Shown here piece after piece: positions 52,648 to 64,000 of a stretch of 64,000 nucleotides of DNA. Position 1 is the stretch's first letter; the number at the start of each line of letters is the position of its first letter. Where the stretch lies: NCBI RefSeq assembly GCF_046630445.1, contig NC_092340.1, positions 36,788,001 through 36,852,000 on the forward strand, given 5' to 3'. The DNA comes from Rutidosis leptorrhynchoides. Lineage: Eukaryota > Streptophyta > Magnoliopsida > Asterales > Asteraceae. Both the position numbers and the translations under genes were made by a program. A model generated the notes under the pieces. The model saw nothing but the letters and a program-made list of their open reading frames with translations, ran no database searches and had not been told where the DNA came from.

Positions 52648-53064
52648 ATGAAGAATTCCTTTGATCTGAACCATGGTCTAATGCTACATGCTATGATTAC
52701 TAAACGTAATAATGACACACTTCCGAGTGAACTAGTATCCTTCATAAGAGGCAAAATGGAAGGAGTAAGAAAAGAACTCAGAAAAGATCATCATAAGATA
52801 CATTTTGGTAAAGAAAAATCAAAATTCGTAATGAAAAGAAGAGCACGACACCTTGAAAGATGCTATAAATGCGAAAAATGGTCACACGAAGGTAAATGTT
52901 CAAACAATCAAACATATTCAAATACCGAATTTGTTACTCTATGCAGAGAAGGACCATTTATATGTTTAGAAGAAAAGATATTGAAGATTCGAGGTTATGC
53001 TTACGTAGCTATGGAGAACCAAATCACACGACTCTCCTATGAGTTAGCTAAAGCAGGTCTCTGA
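52648..53064 (+). CDS. Element C small zinc-knuckle ORF after pol
   Basis: 138 residues starting MKNSFDLNHGLMLHAM. It is basic in the middle (KRRARHLERC) with C-x2-C-x4-H-x3-C: CYKCEKWSHEGKC near residues 72-84. It lies about 170 bases after the end of pol and before the envelope-position ORF, separated by an AAGTGTGGG tract at 52484. It is neither gag nor pol. A nucleic-acid-binding accessory protein is a guess from the knuckle and the basic patch. Confidence 0.5.
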   Translation: MKNSFDLNHGLMLHAMITKRNNDTLPSELVSFIRGKMEGVRKELRKDHHKIHFGKEKSKFVMKRRARHLERCYKCEKWSHEGKCSNNQTYSNTEFVTLCREGPFICLEEKILKIRGYAYVAMENQITRLSYELAKAGL

Positions 53065-54879
53065 GAATTCTTTCTCATAGGTAAGTATGTACTTTTTTTA
53101 TTTTTATTTTATTGCTTTAAACCTTTTGATAATAAACGCTGAATCGTTCGCTATAAAGTATTAAATTGGTATTCAATAAAATTAGGTATGCGTAACCGAA
53201 ATTATTGATATCATACAAAAATTTATTACATCACTGCGAAATTTACCGTTTATTCTTAAGGTATAAATATCTTTAATCAATCAAACAAAAATATTTCAAA
53301 AATTCGTCAGGAGTAAAACTAGGTTATGGAACCGAAATTACTTTACCAAAAAGAGGGGCGTATATTTTTGATAATATTTGATTGATTAAAGTGGGATAAA
53401 AGACCAAAAAGATTTTTAATTTTTAATTTTTAATTTTTACCTTGTTTTTAAAATTAATATATTAATATTAAATTATTAATGTAACTTTTTAAAATCAATA
53501 TATTTAAGTTAGTAAATATTTGAAAAATTAATATTTTTAAAATAAGTTTGTATGTATAAAAACAAAAATATAATATAAGTTTGGTGTGAATTTTTAATTA
53601 TAATAATATGAATTTTTAATTTTATGCATTTTAAATTTAAGTTTGGTGTGAATTTAAAAACAAAAATTTACTTTATTTCATTAAGTTAAAAATGTGATTT
53701 CTAAAAATTCGTCGTAAGTTGAAAACTAGGTCGTTGAACCGAAATTGCTTTACCCAAGGGAGGGACGAGAATTTTTATTATCATTATTTTTAAACCTTAT
53801 TGAATTAAAGTATGCCAAAAACATTAAAAAAAAAACTCAAAAATATTTACTTTTAAAACCGCGTTTAAAACGTGACAAATGTTTAAAATTTTGTCGAGGA
53901 ACGAACTAGGACAACGATCCGAAATGCCCTCTTCCTAAAAAGAAACAAAATTTTAATATTTAATTAATTATATGTTTTATTAGTAATGGTTTTTATATAA
54001 AAAAAAAAGACCCCATGCGATCGCATGGGGTTCCTTCACAAACACCATGCGGTCGCATGGTGCCAAAAAACTGGGCAGATCATAAACTTCCAGCGAGCTG
54101 TTCTGTAACCACACTTCATACACACAAACAGATACGAACACACACATAAACCCTCTCAAATTTCATCAATTTTTCACCAAAATTCACCAAATTTCTTGCT
54201 ATAATCCGCTCTAATCATGAATTTGATAAGAAGTTTATTAAGAAGGGTAACAATTACACCCCTAAATCTCTTTAGATTTGATTTTTAGTGTTCTTGAGCT
54301 ATAATTTACCTAATTTGATTTTGTAAATTTCTAGTGTAATTAGAGTTAAATTGTTAGTATATTATGTATGTATAACCTAGATTGATGCTATTTAACATGA
54401 TTTGAAGCCAAAAACTTCAAAATTTTTAGGAATCTAGGGTTTGTGTTCTTGAGCAATTTGGGGCTTTTTGATATAAACAGGTTATGGCCGATTTTTTCAT
54501 GAATTATTGCTAAATTAAGTAGTGTAACATGTTTAGGTAGCTAAATGATCCAAACTTTGATCCTAAACATGATTTTTGAGAATTAAAGTGGACTTTTTAG
54601 GTATAAAATTCATGAACTTGATTAAATTGATGTAAATGTCATTTGAAACTTGTTTAATTACTAGTAATGGTTATTTTAACATGTTATTTGAGTTGAATGC
54701 TTATGAACTTTGTAAACATTTTCATATATGTTTATTTGAAAAAGTGTAGAATTGTTAAAATTGTGAAAATGTGTATAAGTTTAATTTTGATTAAACATGT
54801 TATTGTAATTGTTTCAAGTTGTTATTTTGCTAACACTAATGCATATTTGGATGCACAAAATTTGTGTTTAATGTGTTTT
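53065..54879 (+). other. Element C non-coding stretch between small ORF and envelope-position ORF
   Basis: AT-rich. Two GTTTGGTGTGAATTT copies (about 53580 and 53640), repeats of a CGTCxxxAGTxxxAACTAGG phrase, and the palindromes CCCCATGCGATCGCATGGGG (54011-54030) and CACCATGCGGTCGCATGGTG (54043-54062). It ends with a splice-acceptor-like TTTTGCAG just before 54883. Confidence 0.6.
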
Positions 54880-54882
54880 GCA

Positions 54883-55594
54883 GAGATTTACTAATACTGA
54901 TGGTGCATCATCATCATCTAGACAACCTGCTCCAGAACCTGAACCAGAAATGCAATATGAACCTGAACAGGAGCAACAACAGGAACAACAACAACAACCT
55001 GATCAACACGTTCCATATTATGATCCGTAACTAGAATATATTGATGCCTACGTAGTATTTCATGCATCCGATAGTACAACACCCAACGATTCATGATCCA
55101 AAGGTATGGCAGCTCTTCTTTTCCCGATTGGGAACATTTATTCACCATTCGTAGGCCTGTATATAAGGAATGGTGCGTTGAGCTTATGAGTACTATTTCA
55201 CTTAATGCGGATGTAGTTAGGTTAGATGATAGAAGTTTTCTTAGATTTATACTTGGCCGTAGGATGTACAGAATATGCATGCTGGACATGGCCAGGGCTT
55301 TACAGATATATACGCCCGCTGAATTACTACTACCCGATTGTATGAATTTGATTTATCATGGTGAAAGAGTAGATAGGAATTTTGATGCTAACGCCGTCTG
55401 GAGGCGTATGTCAGATTATAATGTTTTTAGGCGGGCAGGAACACAATCCTACTTACATATTCACAGAGCTGAGCTTCGTATAATTCATAGATTTCTGGCT
55501 AACTCGATTACACATAGAGGTCACAACAAGGAGAAAATGACCTTACATGATTTATTCTACCTTAAATGTATTCGAGACCCAAGAGGCTTTGTTA
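54883..55594 (+). pseudogene. Element C envelope-position ORF (fossil, cut at the LTR junction)
   Basis: Begins with a Gln/Glu/Pro-rich stretch (PAPEPEPEMQYEPEQEQQQ) and continues with WEHLFTIRRPVYKEWCVELM, LDDRSFLRFILG and MLDMARALQIYTPAELLLP. This resembles the extra ORF that Athila-type elements carry between integrase and the 3' LTR (the ATHILA ORF-1 type, tentatively). It is preceded by a splice-acceptor-like TTTTGCAG, fitting the spliced expression proposed for envelope-class elements. It ends where the inverted LTR begins. Confidence 0.55.
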
Positions 55595-55604
55595 CAAAAA
55601 TACT

Positions 55605-56823
55605 TGATGTTATGCGGGGCGTATACGAAATAGTTATATATTTGCTACAAAATACTATTAAATACGATACAATTTTACACAAGTTATTTATTTATTTATA
55701 GAGTGGATATACCTAAACCTTGCTACAACACTTATAGGCAGTGTACCTAATCGTACAGTAGTGTAGTTTTTAGTAAGTCCGGTTCGTCTACAGGGAACTT
55801 GCCAAGTTTAACGCTATATTTTTAACTTATAATTGTAAAAATACAAAAATATATATAAGTAGTATTATAATTATGAAAGGGGGTTTTTACCGTTTAATGA
55901 CCGGTTTGTCGATTTTAAAACTTTAGTCGTAGTTAAAACCTAATGTAAAATATTAAAAATAAATACAACTTAATTTAAAGCGTAAAGTAAAAGACAATAA
56001 TGAAATTGCGATAAATAAAAATGCGTAAAGTAAATGACAATAAATAAAGTTGTGATAATTAAAAAGTACGGTAATTAAAAATGCAATTAAATATGAAATA
56101 AAGGAATTAAGCTTATTTAAACTTCCGTAATCATGATGTTTGACGTGTTGATTTTAGTTTATTACCATGGGTTAATTGTCCTTTGTCCTGGATTATTCAA
56201 TATGTCCGTCTAGTTTTTGTCCATAACAGTCCATCAGTCATAAATATAAAGTGCGAGTGTCCTCGTCAAATTATCCTTATATCCGAAGTCAAATATTCCA
56301 ACTAATTGGGGACTTAAACTATAATTATACCAATTTTCCTTGTATATAATTCACCCCTGTTTTAATAAGTCCATTGATTATTAATCCATTCCCGTGTCCG
56401 GTTAAATGAACGATTATTAGTACTTATAAATATCCCGCCCATCGTGTCCGATCGAGTGTATATGGTTATTTATAGGTACGTCCAATTATAAATCTTTATA
56501 TTACATTAACAAACTATCATTTAATTAAACAAATATAAAGCCCATTAATAGCCCATAGTCTAATTTCCACAAGTGTCGTTCTTTTGTCCAAACCCCAATT
56601 ATGGTACAAAGCCCAATTACCCCGTCTTTAATATTTAGCCCAACATCATGATTACTTCGGCTTAAATAAGCATAATAATAACTTAGCTACGAGACATTAA
56701 TTTAAAAAGGGTGAACATAAATTACAATGATTAATAATAGCGTAGCGTTACACGGACAGAATTTCGACTTACACCCTTACAACATTCGCTAACATACCCT
56801 TATTATTATTAAAATTAAAATTA

Positions 56824-56865
<42 letters not shown>

Positions 56866-57042
56866 GTGTGAGATGAAGAGAAGAAAAAGATGTGTTAATA
56901 AATGGCCAGAACACGCGAAATTTATAGGATGTCTGCTGCTACAGGACACCATGCGATCGCATGGTTTTTGGCCTTCCTGGCCATGCGATCGCATGGCCTA
57001 CTTTTTTCAGCTCACATGTCTTTGTTTTCTTCTTTGCCGACG

Positions 57043-57096
<54 letters not shown>

Positions 57097-57506
57097 TATA
57101 TATATATATATAATTTTAAGAATTATTTATATATTATATTATATTTATGTGCATAGTTGACTTGTAATTTTTAGTCCGTTGCGTCGAGCGTTGAGAGTTG
57201 ACTTTGGTCCCGGTTCCAGATTTTCGAACGTCCTTGCGTACAATTTAATATCTTGTATTTTGCATTTTGCGTCTTGTACTCTTGTAATTTTGAGACGTTT
57301 CTCATTAATAATTTGAACCACTTTGATTGTACTTTGTACTTTTGAGCTTTTTGGTCGTTTGCGTCTTCAATTCGTCGAATCTGTCTTTTGTCTTCACCTT
57401 TTATTATTTAAACGAATATCACTTGTAAATAGAACAATTGCAACTTAAAGCTTGTCTTTCTTGAGGGATAATGCTATGAAATATATGTTCATTTTTAGCA
57501 TTATCA
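55605..57506 (-). repeat. Element C right LTR, inverted
   Basis: On the minus strand it begins TGATAATGC and ends ATAACATCA, followed by ten more bases (AGTATTTTTG) that match the leader after the left LTR. Palindromes at 56949-56964 and 56979-56998, TATAAAT at 56919-56925 (minus). Confidence 0.93.
56830..57112. repeat. TA tracts in C right LTR
   Basis: Two TA runs, 56830-56863 and 57046-57112, on either side of the palindrome and TATA region; both have counterparts in the left LTR. Confidence 0.9.
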
Positions 57507-58678
57507 TTTTTATAGTCGAAAATACAGCTTAGGTGTCAAATAAGAGAAGATAGTCATATCCGTCGTAAGAACGACATCTTGATGACCCTTTTGAAAAACA
57601 TACTTTCACTTAGAGTTTAACCATGGATTTTGGATATGTTTCATATCCATATAAAATAAGATTTTTCACCAAAGGAAATCTTTTAATTCAAAGTTTAAGA
57701 TAGGTTTTTAAAATTAAACCCAAAACAGCCCCCGTTCGACTAAGACGGCGTATATTCAATTTTAAGGTGTTTTTATATCCTTATGTTAGCTTAACATACA
57801 GTCATAATACATGTGTTGAAGTATTTTAAAAGTTAAGTTAGAAGGATTAAGTTTATTTGCAAACAAGTTTAGAAATAATCTAAACTATGTTCTTGTTGTT
57901 ATTAGTTATAAACTCAAAATAAGATAGCTATATGAATATGAATTGAATAAGATTATGAATAAGGTGACTACCTCAAATCAATTGAACAAAGTTGCTGAGA
58001 TAGAAGTGATGTTCTTGATCTTGGAAGAGTTGTTGGCTTGATTTAAAAAGATTGGAAGTAATCTTCTTGATTTTGATGGTGTTCTTGAAGTGTTCTTGAA
58101 ATGGTTTTCTTATGATGATTATGTGTTGTTTTTTAAGCTAGTTCTCCATGGATTTTTGATGAGATGATTAGAGAGTTTTAAGGCTTAAGAGTGTTGGTTT
58201 TAGAGAGCAAAGACTTAGAATAAAAATGGAAATGGAATGAGTATGTGTGTGTGCATAATGGGACGTGAATTATAGGGTAGAAATAAGGGTTCTTAGTTTG
58301 TAATTTTATGTAACAAGTCAAGCTAGGCCCCAAGTTGGTTAATCATGCACACAAGAGAACAAATGAGCTGATTAGGATCTGATTGTGATGGTATTTTGAT
58401 ATGTATATACTAATAGGATATACATCTAAGAGTTATGTATGATACAGGTATGAATACCGCATGAATACAAGTAGAATTCTTGATGGAATCGAATGCGAAT
58501 ACGAGTACAGCTATCTTTGTTGAGTATAAGTATATTGATATATGTTATTAAGTCTTTCAAAAGTGTATTAATACATATTAATACAATACATATACATACA
58601 TTTTAATTTAGAAGTTATTACAACGTTTAATCGTTATATATATGTATATAGTCTTGAAGTCTTTAAGTTAGTAGTCTC

Positions 58679-58800
<122 letters not shown>

Positions 58801-59079
58801 ACCAATTGTTAATATACTTAATGAGATACTTAAATATCATTTTAACAATTCATATATATATATCCATATATATATTCCTTTAATTAATTATTAAAATTTA
58901 TGACGTTCGTGAATCGTCAGACAGACTGGGTGGTCAAACGTTCACATAAAATTCATTCCAAAAATATAAGTCTTGACAAGTTTGATTGCTTAACATGTTG
59001 GAAACATTTAATTATGTAAATATTAATCTTATATATATTAGCGAAAAAATCCGGGTCGTTACATTATACACCCGTTAAA

Positions 59080-60515
59080 TTAAATATCGTCTCGAAATTT
59101 GGAATAGTACCTAGTTAACGTGCGATATCGGTAAACATATGTGGATACTTCTGCTTCATTTGGTCTTCTCATTCCCAAGTGAACTCAGGTCCCCTACGAG
59201 CATTCCACCGAACCTTAACGATTGGTATCTTACTTTTTTTGAGTCGTCTTACCTCACGATCCATAATTTCGACGGGTTCTTCGACGAAGTGTAGTTTTTC
59301 GTCAATCTTAATTTCGTCTAAAGGGATAATGAGATCTTCGGTAGCTAGGCATTTCTTCAGGTTTGAAACATGAAAGGTGTTGTGAATCTTTTCTAATTGT
59401 GGAGGTAGCTCAAGTCGATAGGCCACAGGCCCAATGTGTTTTTCAATCTTGAATGGCCCAATGAATCTTGGACTTAATTTCCCCCGCTTTCCAAAACGAA
59501 TAACACCTTTCCAAGGTGATACCTTAAGCATAACCATATCACCTTCCTCAAACTCTTAAGGTTTTCTTCTAACATCCGCATAGCTCTTTTGTCGACTCCG
59601 GGCTGTTTTCAATCGTTGCTGAATCTGAATGATTTTATCGGTGGTTTCTTGGAAAATTTCCGGACCTGTAATCTGTTTATCCCCCACATCACTCCAACAA
59701 ATTGCAGACCTGCACTTCCTACCATAAAGTGCCTCGAATGGTGCCGCCTCAATACTAGAATGATAGCTGTTGTTGTAGGAAAACTCAGCTAACGGTATAT
59801 GTCAATCCCAACTACTTCCAAAATCAATAACACATGCTCGTAGCATGTCTTCGAGTGTCTGAATCGTCCTTTCACTCTGCCCATCAGTTTGTGGATGATA
59901 GGCAGTACTTAAATCTAAACGAGTTCCCAACGCTTCGTGTAATGCTTGCCAGAATCTGGAAGTAAACCTGCTGTCTCGATCAGAGATAATGGAGATTGGT
60001 ATACCATGTCTAGAAACAACTTCTTTCAGGTATAATCGTGCTAATTTCTCTATACCATCCTCTTCTTTTATTGGCAGAAAGTGTGCTGACTTAGTAAGAC
60101 GATCGACTATTACCCAAATCATATCATAACCACCTGCGGTTCTCGGTAACTTAGCAATGAAATCCATGGTAATATTTTCCCATTTCCATTCTGGGATTTC
60201 AGGTTGTTGGAGTAGACCCGATGGTTTCTGATGCTCAGCTTTGACTTTAGAACAAGTCAAATATGCTCCTACATATGTGGCTATATCGGCCTTCATTCCT
60301 GGCCACCAAAAGTTTCTCTTGAGGTCTTGGTACATTTTCCCCGCTCCGGGATGTATTTAATATCTGGTTTTATGTGCTTCATCTAGTACCACTTTCCTCA
60401 ACTCCCCATTCTTTGGTACCCAAATTCTTTCAGCTAAATACCTGGTTCCGTCTTCCCGAATATTAAGCTGTTTTTCTAATCCTTTGGGTATTTCCCTTCC
60501 AAAAATTCCTTCTTT
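59080..60515 (-). pseudogene. F pol 3' part: integrase and chromodomain (fossil)
   Basis: On the minus strand: integrase zinc-binding part ([20 protein letters not shown]), catalytic core ([48 protein letters not shown]), then [29 protein letters not shown] and a chromodomain-like end ([16 protein letters not shown]). A C-terminal chromodomain marks the chromovirus branch (Tekay/Del type) of Ty3 elements. The LTR follows within about 100 bases. Broken in a few places. Confidence 0.85.
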
Positions 60516-63500
60516 CAAAAATATTACTACTAATATTATTATCATTACTACAATAAAAATTAGTCATATAGAAATATACTTAACTAAACTATATTAACAT
60601 TTTTATTTATTTAAAGTATATAAAATAAATACGTTTAATTAAGTTATTATTGAAACATATAATTTATTAATATAGCAATTATATCACTAATAATAATATA
60701 TACAAATTTGTTTGTTTACAATGTGTTAATATATATAACTGATATAGGTTCGTGAATCCGAGGCCAACCCTACATTGTTCAGTTCCGCCGTATGCATATT
60801 TTTGCTACAAAATATCGTATCGTGAGTTTAATTTGCTCACTTTTTTAAATGCTTTTGCAATATATATTTTTGGGACTGAGAATACATGCGATGCTTTTAT
60901 AAATGTTTTACGAAATAGACACAAGTAATCGAAACTACATTCTATGGTTGGATTATCGAACCGAATATGCCCCTTTTTAGCTTGGTAGCCTAAGAATTGG
61001 TGTTTATTATAATTGCCACCAATTGATGCGACTCCTAAAGATAGATCTATTTGGCCCAACAAGCCTCATCCGAAATACGGATGCTTTAGTACTTCGATTT
61101 ATCATGTCGTATGAGAGTCCCGGAATGATGGGGATATTCTATATGCATCATGTTAAGGTCGGTTACCAGGTGTTCAATCCATATGAATGAATTTTAAACA
61201 CTTGCGAGTGTATGATTATTGAATAAATGAAATCTTGTGGTCTATTAAAATTATGGAAATGATTGATTACGATAAACTAATGAACTCACCAACCTTTTGG
61301 TTAACACTTGAAAGCATGTTTATTCTCAGGTATGAAAGAAATCTTCCACTGTGCATTTGCTCATTTTAGAGATATTACTTGGAGTCATTCATGACATATT
61401 TCAAAAGACGTTGCATTCGAGTCGTTGAGTTCATCAAGAATATTATTAAGTCATTGATAGTTTGATATATTATGAAATGGTATGGTATGCATGCCTGTCA
61501 ACTTTCGATGAAATGAAAGTTTGTTTTTTAAAAACAAATGCAATGTTTGTAAAATGTATCATATAGAGGTCAGAACCTCGCGATGTAATTAACTATTGTG
61601 AATCGTTTATAATCGATATGAACGGGTCCTTTCAGTTGGTATCAGAGCGGTGGTCTTAGCGAACCAGGTCTGCATTAGTGTGACTAACTGATAGTCGTTA
61701 GGATGCATTAGTGAGTCTGGACTTCGACCGTGTCTGCATGTCAAAAGTTTTGCTTATCATTTCTTGTCGGAAATTACATATTTATCATTCTTAGTCTAGA
61801 TACGTCTTACTGCATTGATTGCATGAATAGTGTATAGACAAAATTCATATCTCAGCGTAGCTGCTAATTCATATCTTAGCATATCTATTACTGTAAACTT
61901 TGCCCGACATATTCCGTAAATTCCTCCGTAATCTATGAAATCTTTTGCTCTATATATATAGATATTCTATGTAATTAAAATACCACCCGATAGCCAGAAA
62001 ATCATTTCATATAGAAAAATCCTTTATTCAATCGTACAAAATGGAATTCGTCATTAGTTCAAGTCCCTCGGATTCCGAAATGGAATCCCACTCAAGCTCC
62101 GAAAGCAGTGTGACTGGAATGGACCAACCAATCAGCCATCATCTATTCTGGATGAATTGGGGATGGGTTCGTAGGCTCCTTAATCATTGGAGACAAGAAG
62201 AAGGCGATCCCTTCCATCCACCACATTGCCCTCTTGGTGAAGAACCTGAAGCACTTACCGGCGAACCTGTCTGATACACCATTTTCTCTCTCATTTCCAG
62301 AGTATCTCATCATGATTATATACTATACCAAATTCTAGATCTTATTTATCCGCTCGTCCGAACAGAAAATCACCCCGGTCTAATAGAAGAAGTCAACTAG
62401 TTTCGCACTCGGGTAGTGGCTTTGGAGAATATGGTGCAAAGGTTACAAACACCAGCAGCAGCACCAGCAGTATAACCAGTACCACCATCATCAACGCCAA
62501 CAGTACCATTATCACCCCAACCACAACCGCGTCATAAACCTCAAATTTACAATCTGTTCCACGAGCACCAATGTCATACGCTCTATAGATACTAAGGAAT
62601 ACCAACAACAACAATAATCGATGAAGTATTGATTCATAACTTCATTGGAGAAATATTCTGCGACGATTATGTAATTTTTAAAGTTTAGAGATTATCTATC
62701 CTAGCTTTAACCGTAAATCAGATAAGTGGATAGAAGATAGAGTAAAAACCCTGACCGGGATAATGCGTGATTTACAAGCTAGAATTGTTTTACCAACAGC
62801 ATCAACAGTACCGCTAGCATCACCAGCACAGTCAGTGCCGCCAGCATTTTCAGAATCAGCAACACCTATAACATCACAAACCCGTCAGTTCAAGAATCAC
62901 CGTGGACATCATTACTAATCAACAACAAGTATGTCATATCAACGAGTTATGAAGTATTAACTCATTTCCACTGAAGGATTTATATGTATATCTTATATAT
63001 ATAAATTTTAAACCATAATAAATCTTTCCGTACTAAGCTATTATGTGTGAATCTTAACTACTCGATTAATTCATATTACTAATATGCTATGATGTACGTC
63101 TTTCGTCAGCAACTTAACCATCGTTAACTACAATCTCTGTTTTAATTCAATGAATTCCATTTCATAATAAATCAAGTGTATTATTCACATATATGTTGAT
63201 TTTACACTTTCATCATCGATGTACTCGAAGCTTTTCAGATAACATCATTCGTACCTTGTGAAATTCACAAGAATTCCACGAACACCAACATCATGCAAAG
63301 TATTGATTCATAATTTTAATTACATTGAAGAAATACTAAATTGGTAGGGATTATTCAATTCTAGTTTCAACCGTAAATCAAATAAGTTTAATATAAACTC
63401 ATTACATCTAGGTTACATCTGAAGAAAATATACACATATATATTTTCAGAAAGACTGTAATAAAATTCTTTTGTACAAAATATTAATTGTGATTTTTTTT

Positions 63501-64000
63501 ACGGGTAGGTAATACACGAAAGATATATAAATTCACAATTAATATGTTACATTCTTCGAAACTGATTCAGCAATCATCAACTATACTCCCTACTTTCACA
63601 ATAATATACATTCTTCCATAGAAATCAAAACAACCATACTCATTCAAATTCAATTACATATTCTGATTTTGAAATCGCAGAATTCAAATCAAGATATAAC
63701 CGGTATCATCACTCTTAGATTCCTACATCTTTCAAAGTTATACTTTGACTTCAAAACTGTGCTAGAACATGATATGTATATTAACGATTACAATCGGTTT
63801 TCAAACCCTTCTAAATTCCCGAAGACACTTCAGATAATGAACAATCGAGATGATGATCCAACCACATGTTACCCACAGTTATGTACCTGAAAGACTCTTG
63901 AAACCAAAGTCATAGTTTAACACGTATTCGTGTCAGACCCTTTGGCATTTATTAGCTAAAATAACCTTGCAATCCCTTTCCAAAGTAGTCAGTTTTGTCA
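60516..64000 (+). mobile_element. G: chromovirus remnant, LTR end, primer site and gag-side region
   Basis: The 3' part of an LTR runs to 61634 (end AACGGGTCCTTTCA) with the same landmarks as E2 and F. It is followed by GT and a primer site TGGTATCAGAGC (61637-61648), complementary to initiator tRNA-Met, as is usual in chromoviruses. The internal region then runs to the window edge. A frame 62041-62274 (MEFVISSSPSDSEMESHSS, LFWMNWGWVRRLLNHW) sits where the gag start is expected; from there to 64000 the sequence is Pro/Ala/Ser-type gag-side remnant without long frames. G points away from F, and the two meet near 60515 in ATT-type sequence. It continues past the window. Confidence 0.65.

Noticed and set aside
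55093-55701. Reading the envelope-position frame as 202 residues
   Set aside because: The last part runs into the inverted LTR and is not family sequence.

Overview
Plant nuclear DNA, most likely from a eudicot of the daisy family (Asteraceae; an inference from the AT-rich base composition, the intron style and the look of the retroelements, not from a search). There are no bacterial signals. The first 9 kb is a small gene island, and the remaining 55 kb is almost entirely nested mobile elements.

Gene island (1-9,060), all on the minus strand: (i) a TSR2-type pre-rRNA-processing factor, three exons visible and the 3' end off the left edge, with a promoter carrying telo-box and site II motifs typical of ribosome-related genes; (ii) a two-exon DUF674 gene; (iii) an MKP1-type dual-specificity MAP kinase phosphatase followed by a gelsolin-like region, with an intron in its 5' UTR. 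They share no pathway.

Transposon region (9,379-64,000). A probable non-autonomous Helitron (9,379-10,761) and SINE-like sequence come first. Then come nested LTR elements, most of them fixed by target-site duplications (TSDs). E1 (from 11,605) is an old Tekay-like chromovirus LTR. E2 (12,067-25,716, TSD CGTTT) is a solo LTR inside E1. Element A (13,649-23,688, TSD ATGAT) sits inside E2; it has nearly identical LTRs and a single gag-protease ORF. Element B (26,672-37,338, TSD TTAAT, minus) carries only a short zinc-knuckle ORF, and one of its LTRs is split by solo LTR H (34,060-36,507, TSD CATAA). D (37,522-41,070, TSD ACCAA, minus) is a solo LTR that itself holds a hAT MITE (39,329-39,740). 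F (41,926-60,515, minus) is a chromovirus remnant whose LTR is split by element C (43,639-57,506). C is a gag-pol Athila-type element with an envelope-position ORF, and its two LTRs point towards each other. G (60,516-64,000) is another chromovirus remnant of F's family.

A, B and C belong to one Athila-like lineage. They share an LTR start TGATA-TGC, a tRNA-Asp-type primer site, a leader domain just before gag closed by a stem whose bases covary, paired palindromes beside the TATA box, and repeated AAGTGTGGGG tracts. A and B lack polymerase genes but keep these shared non-coding parts, so they look like parasites of C-like elements. The covarying leader stem is the most interesting new observation, followed by the head-to-head LTRs of C and the conserved 3' block of A and B.
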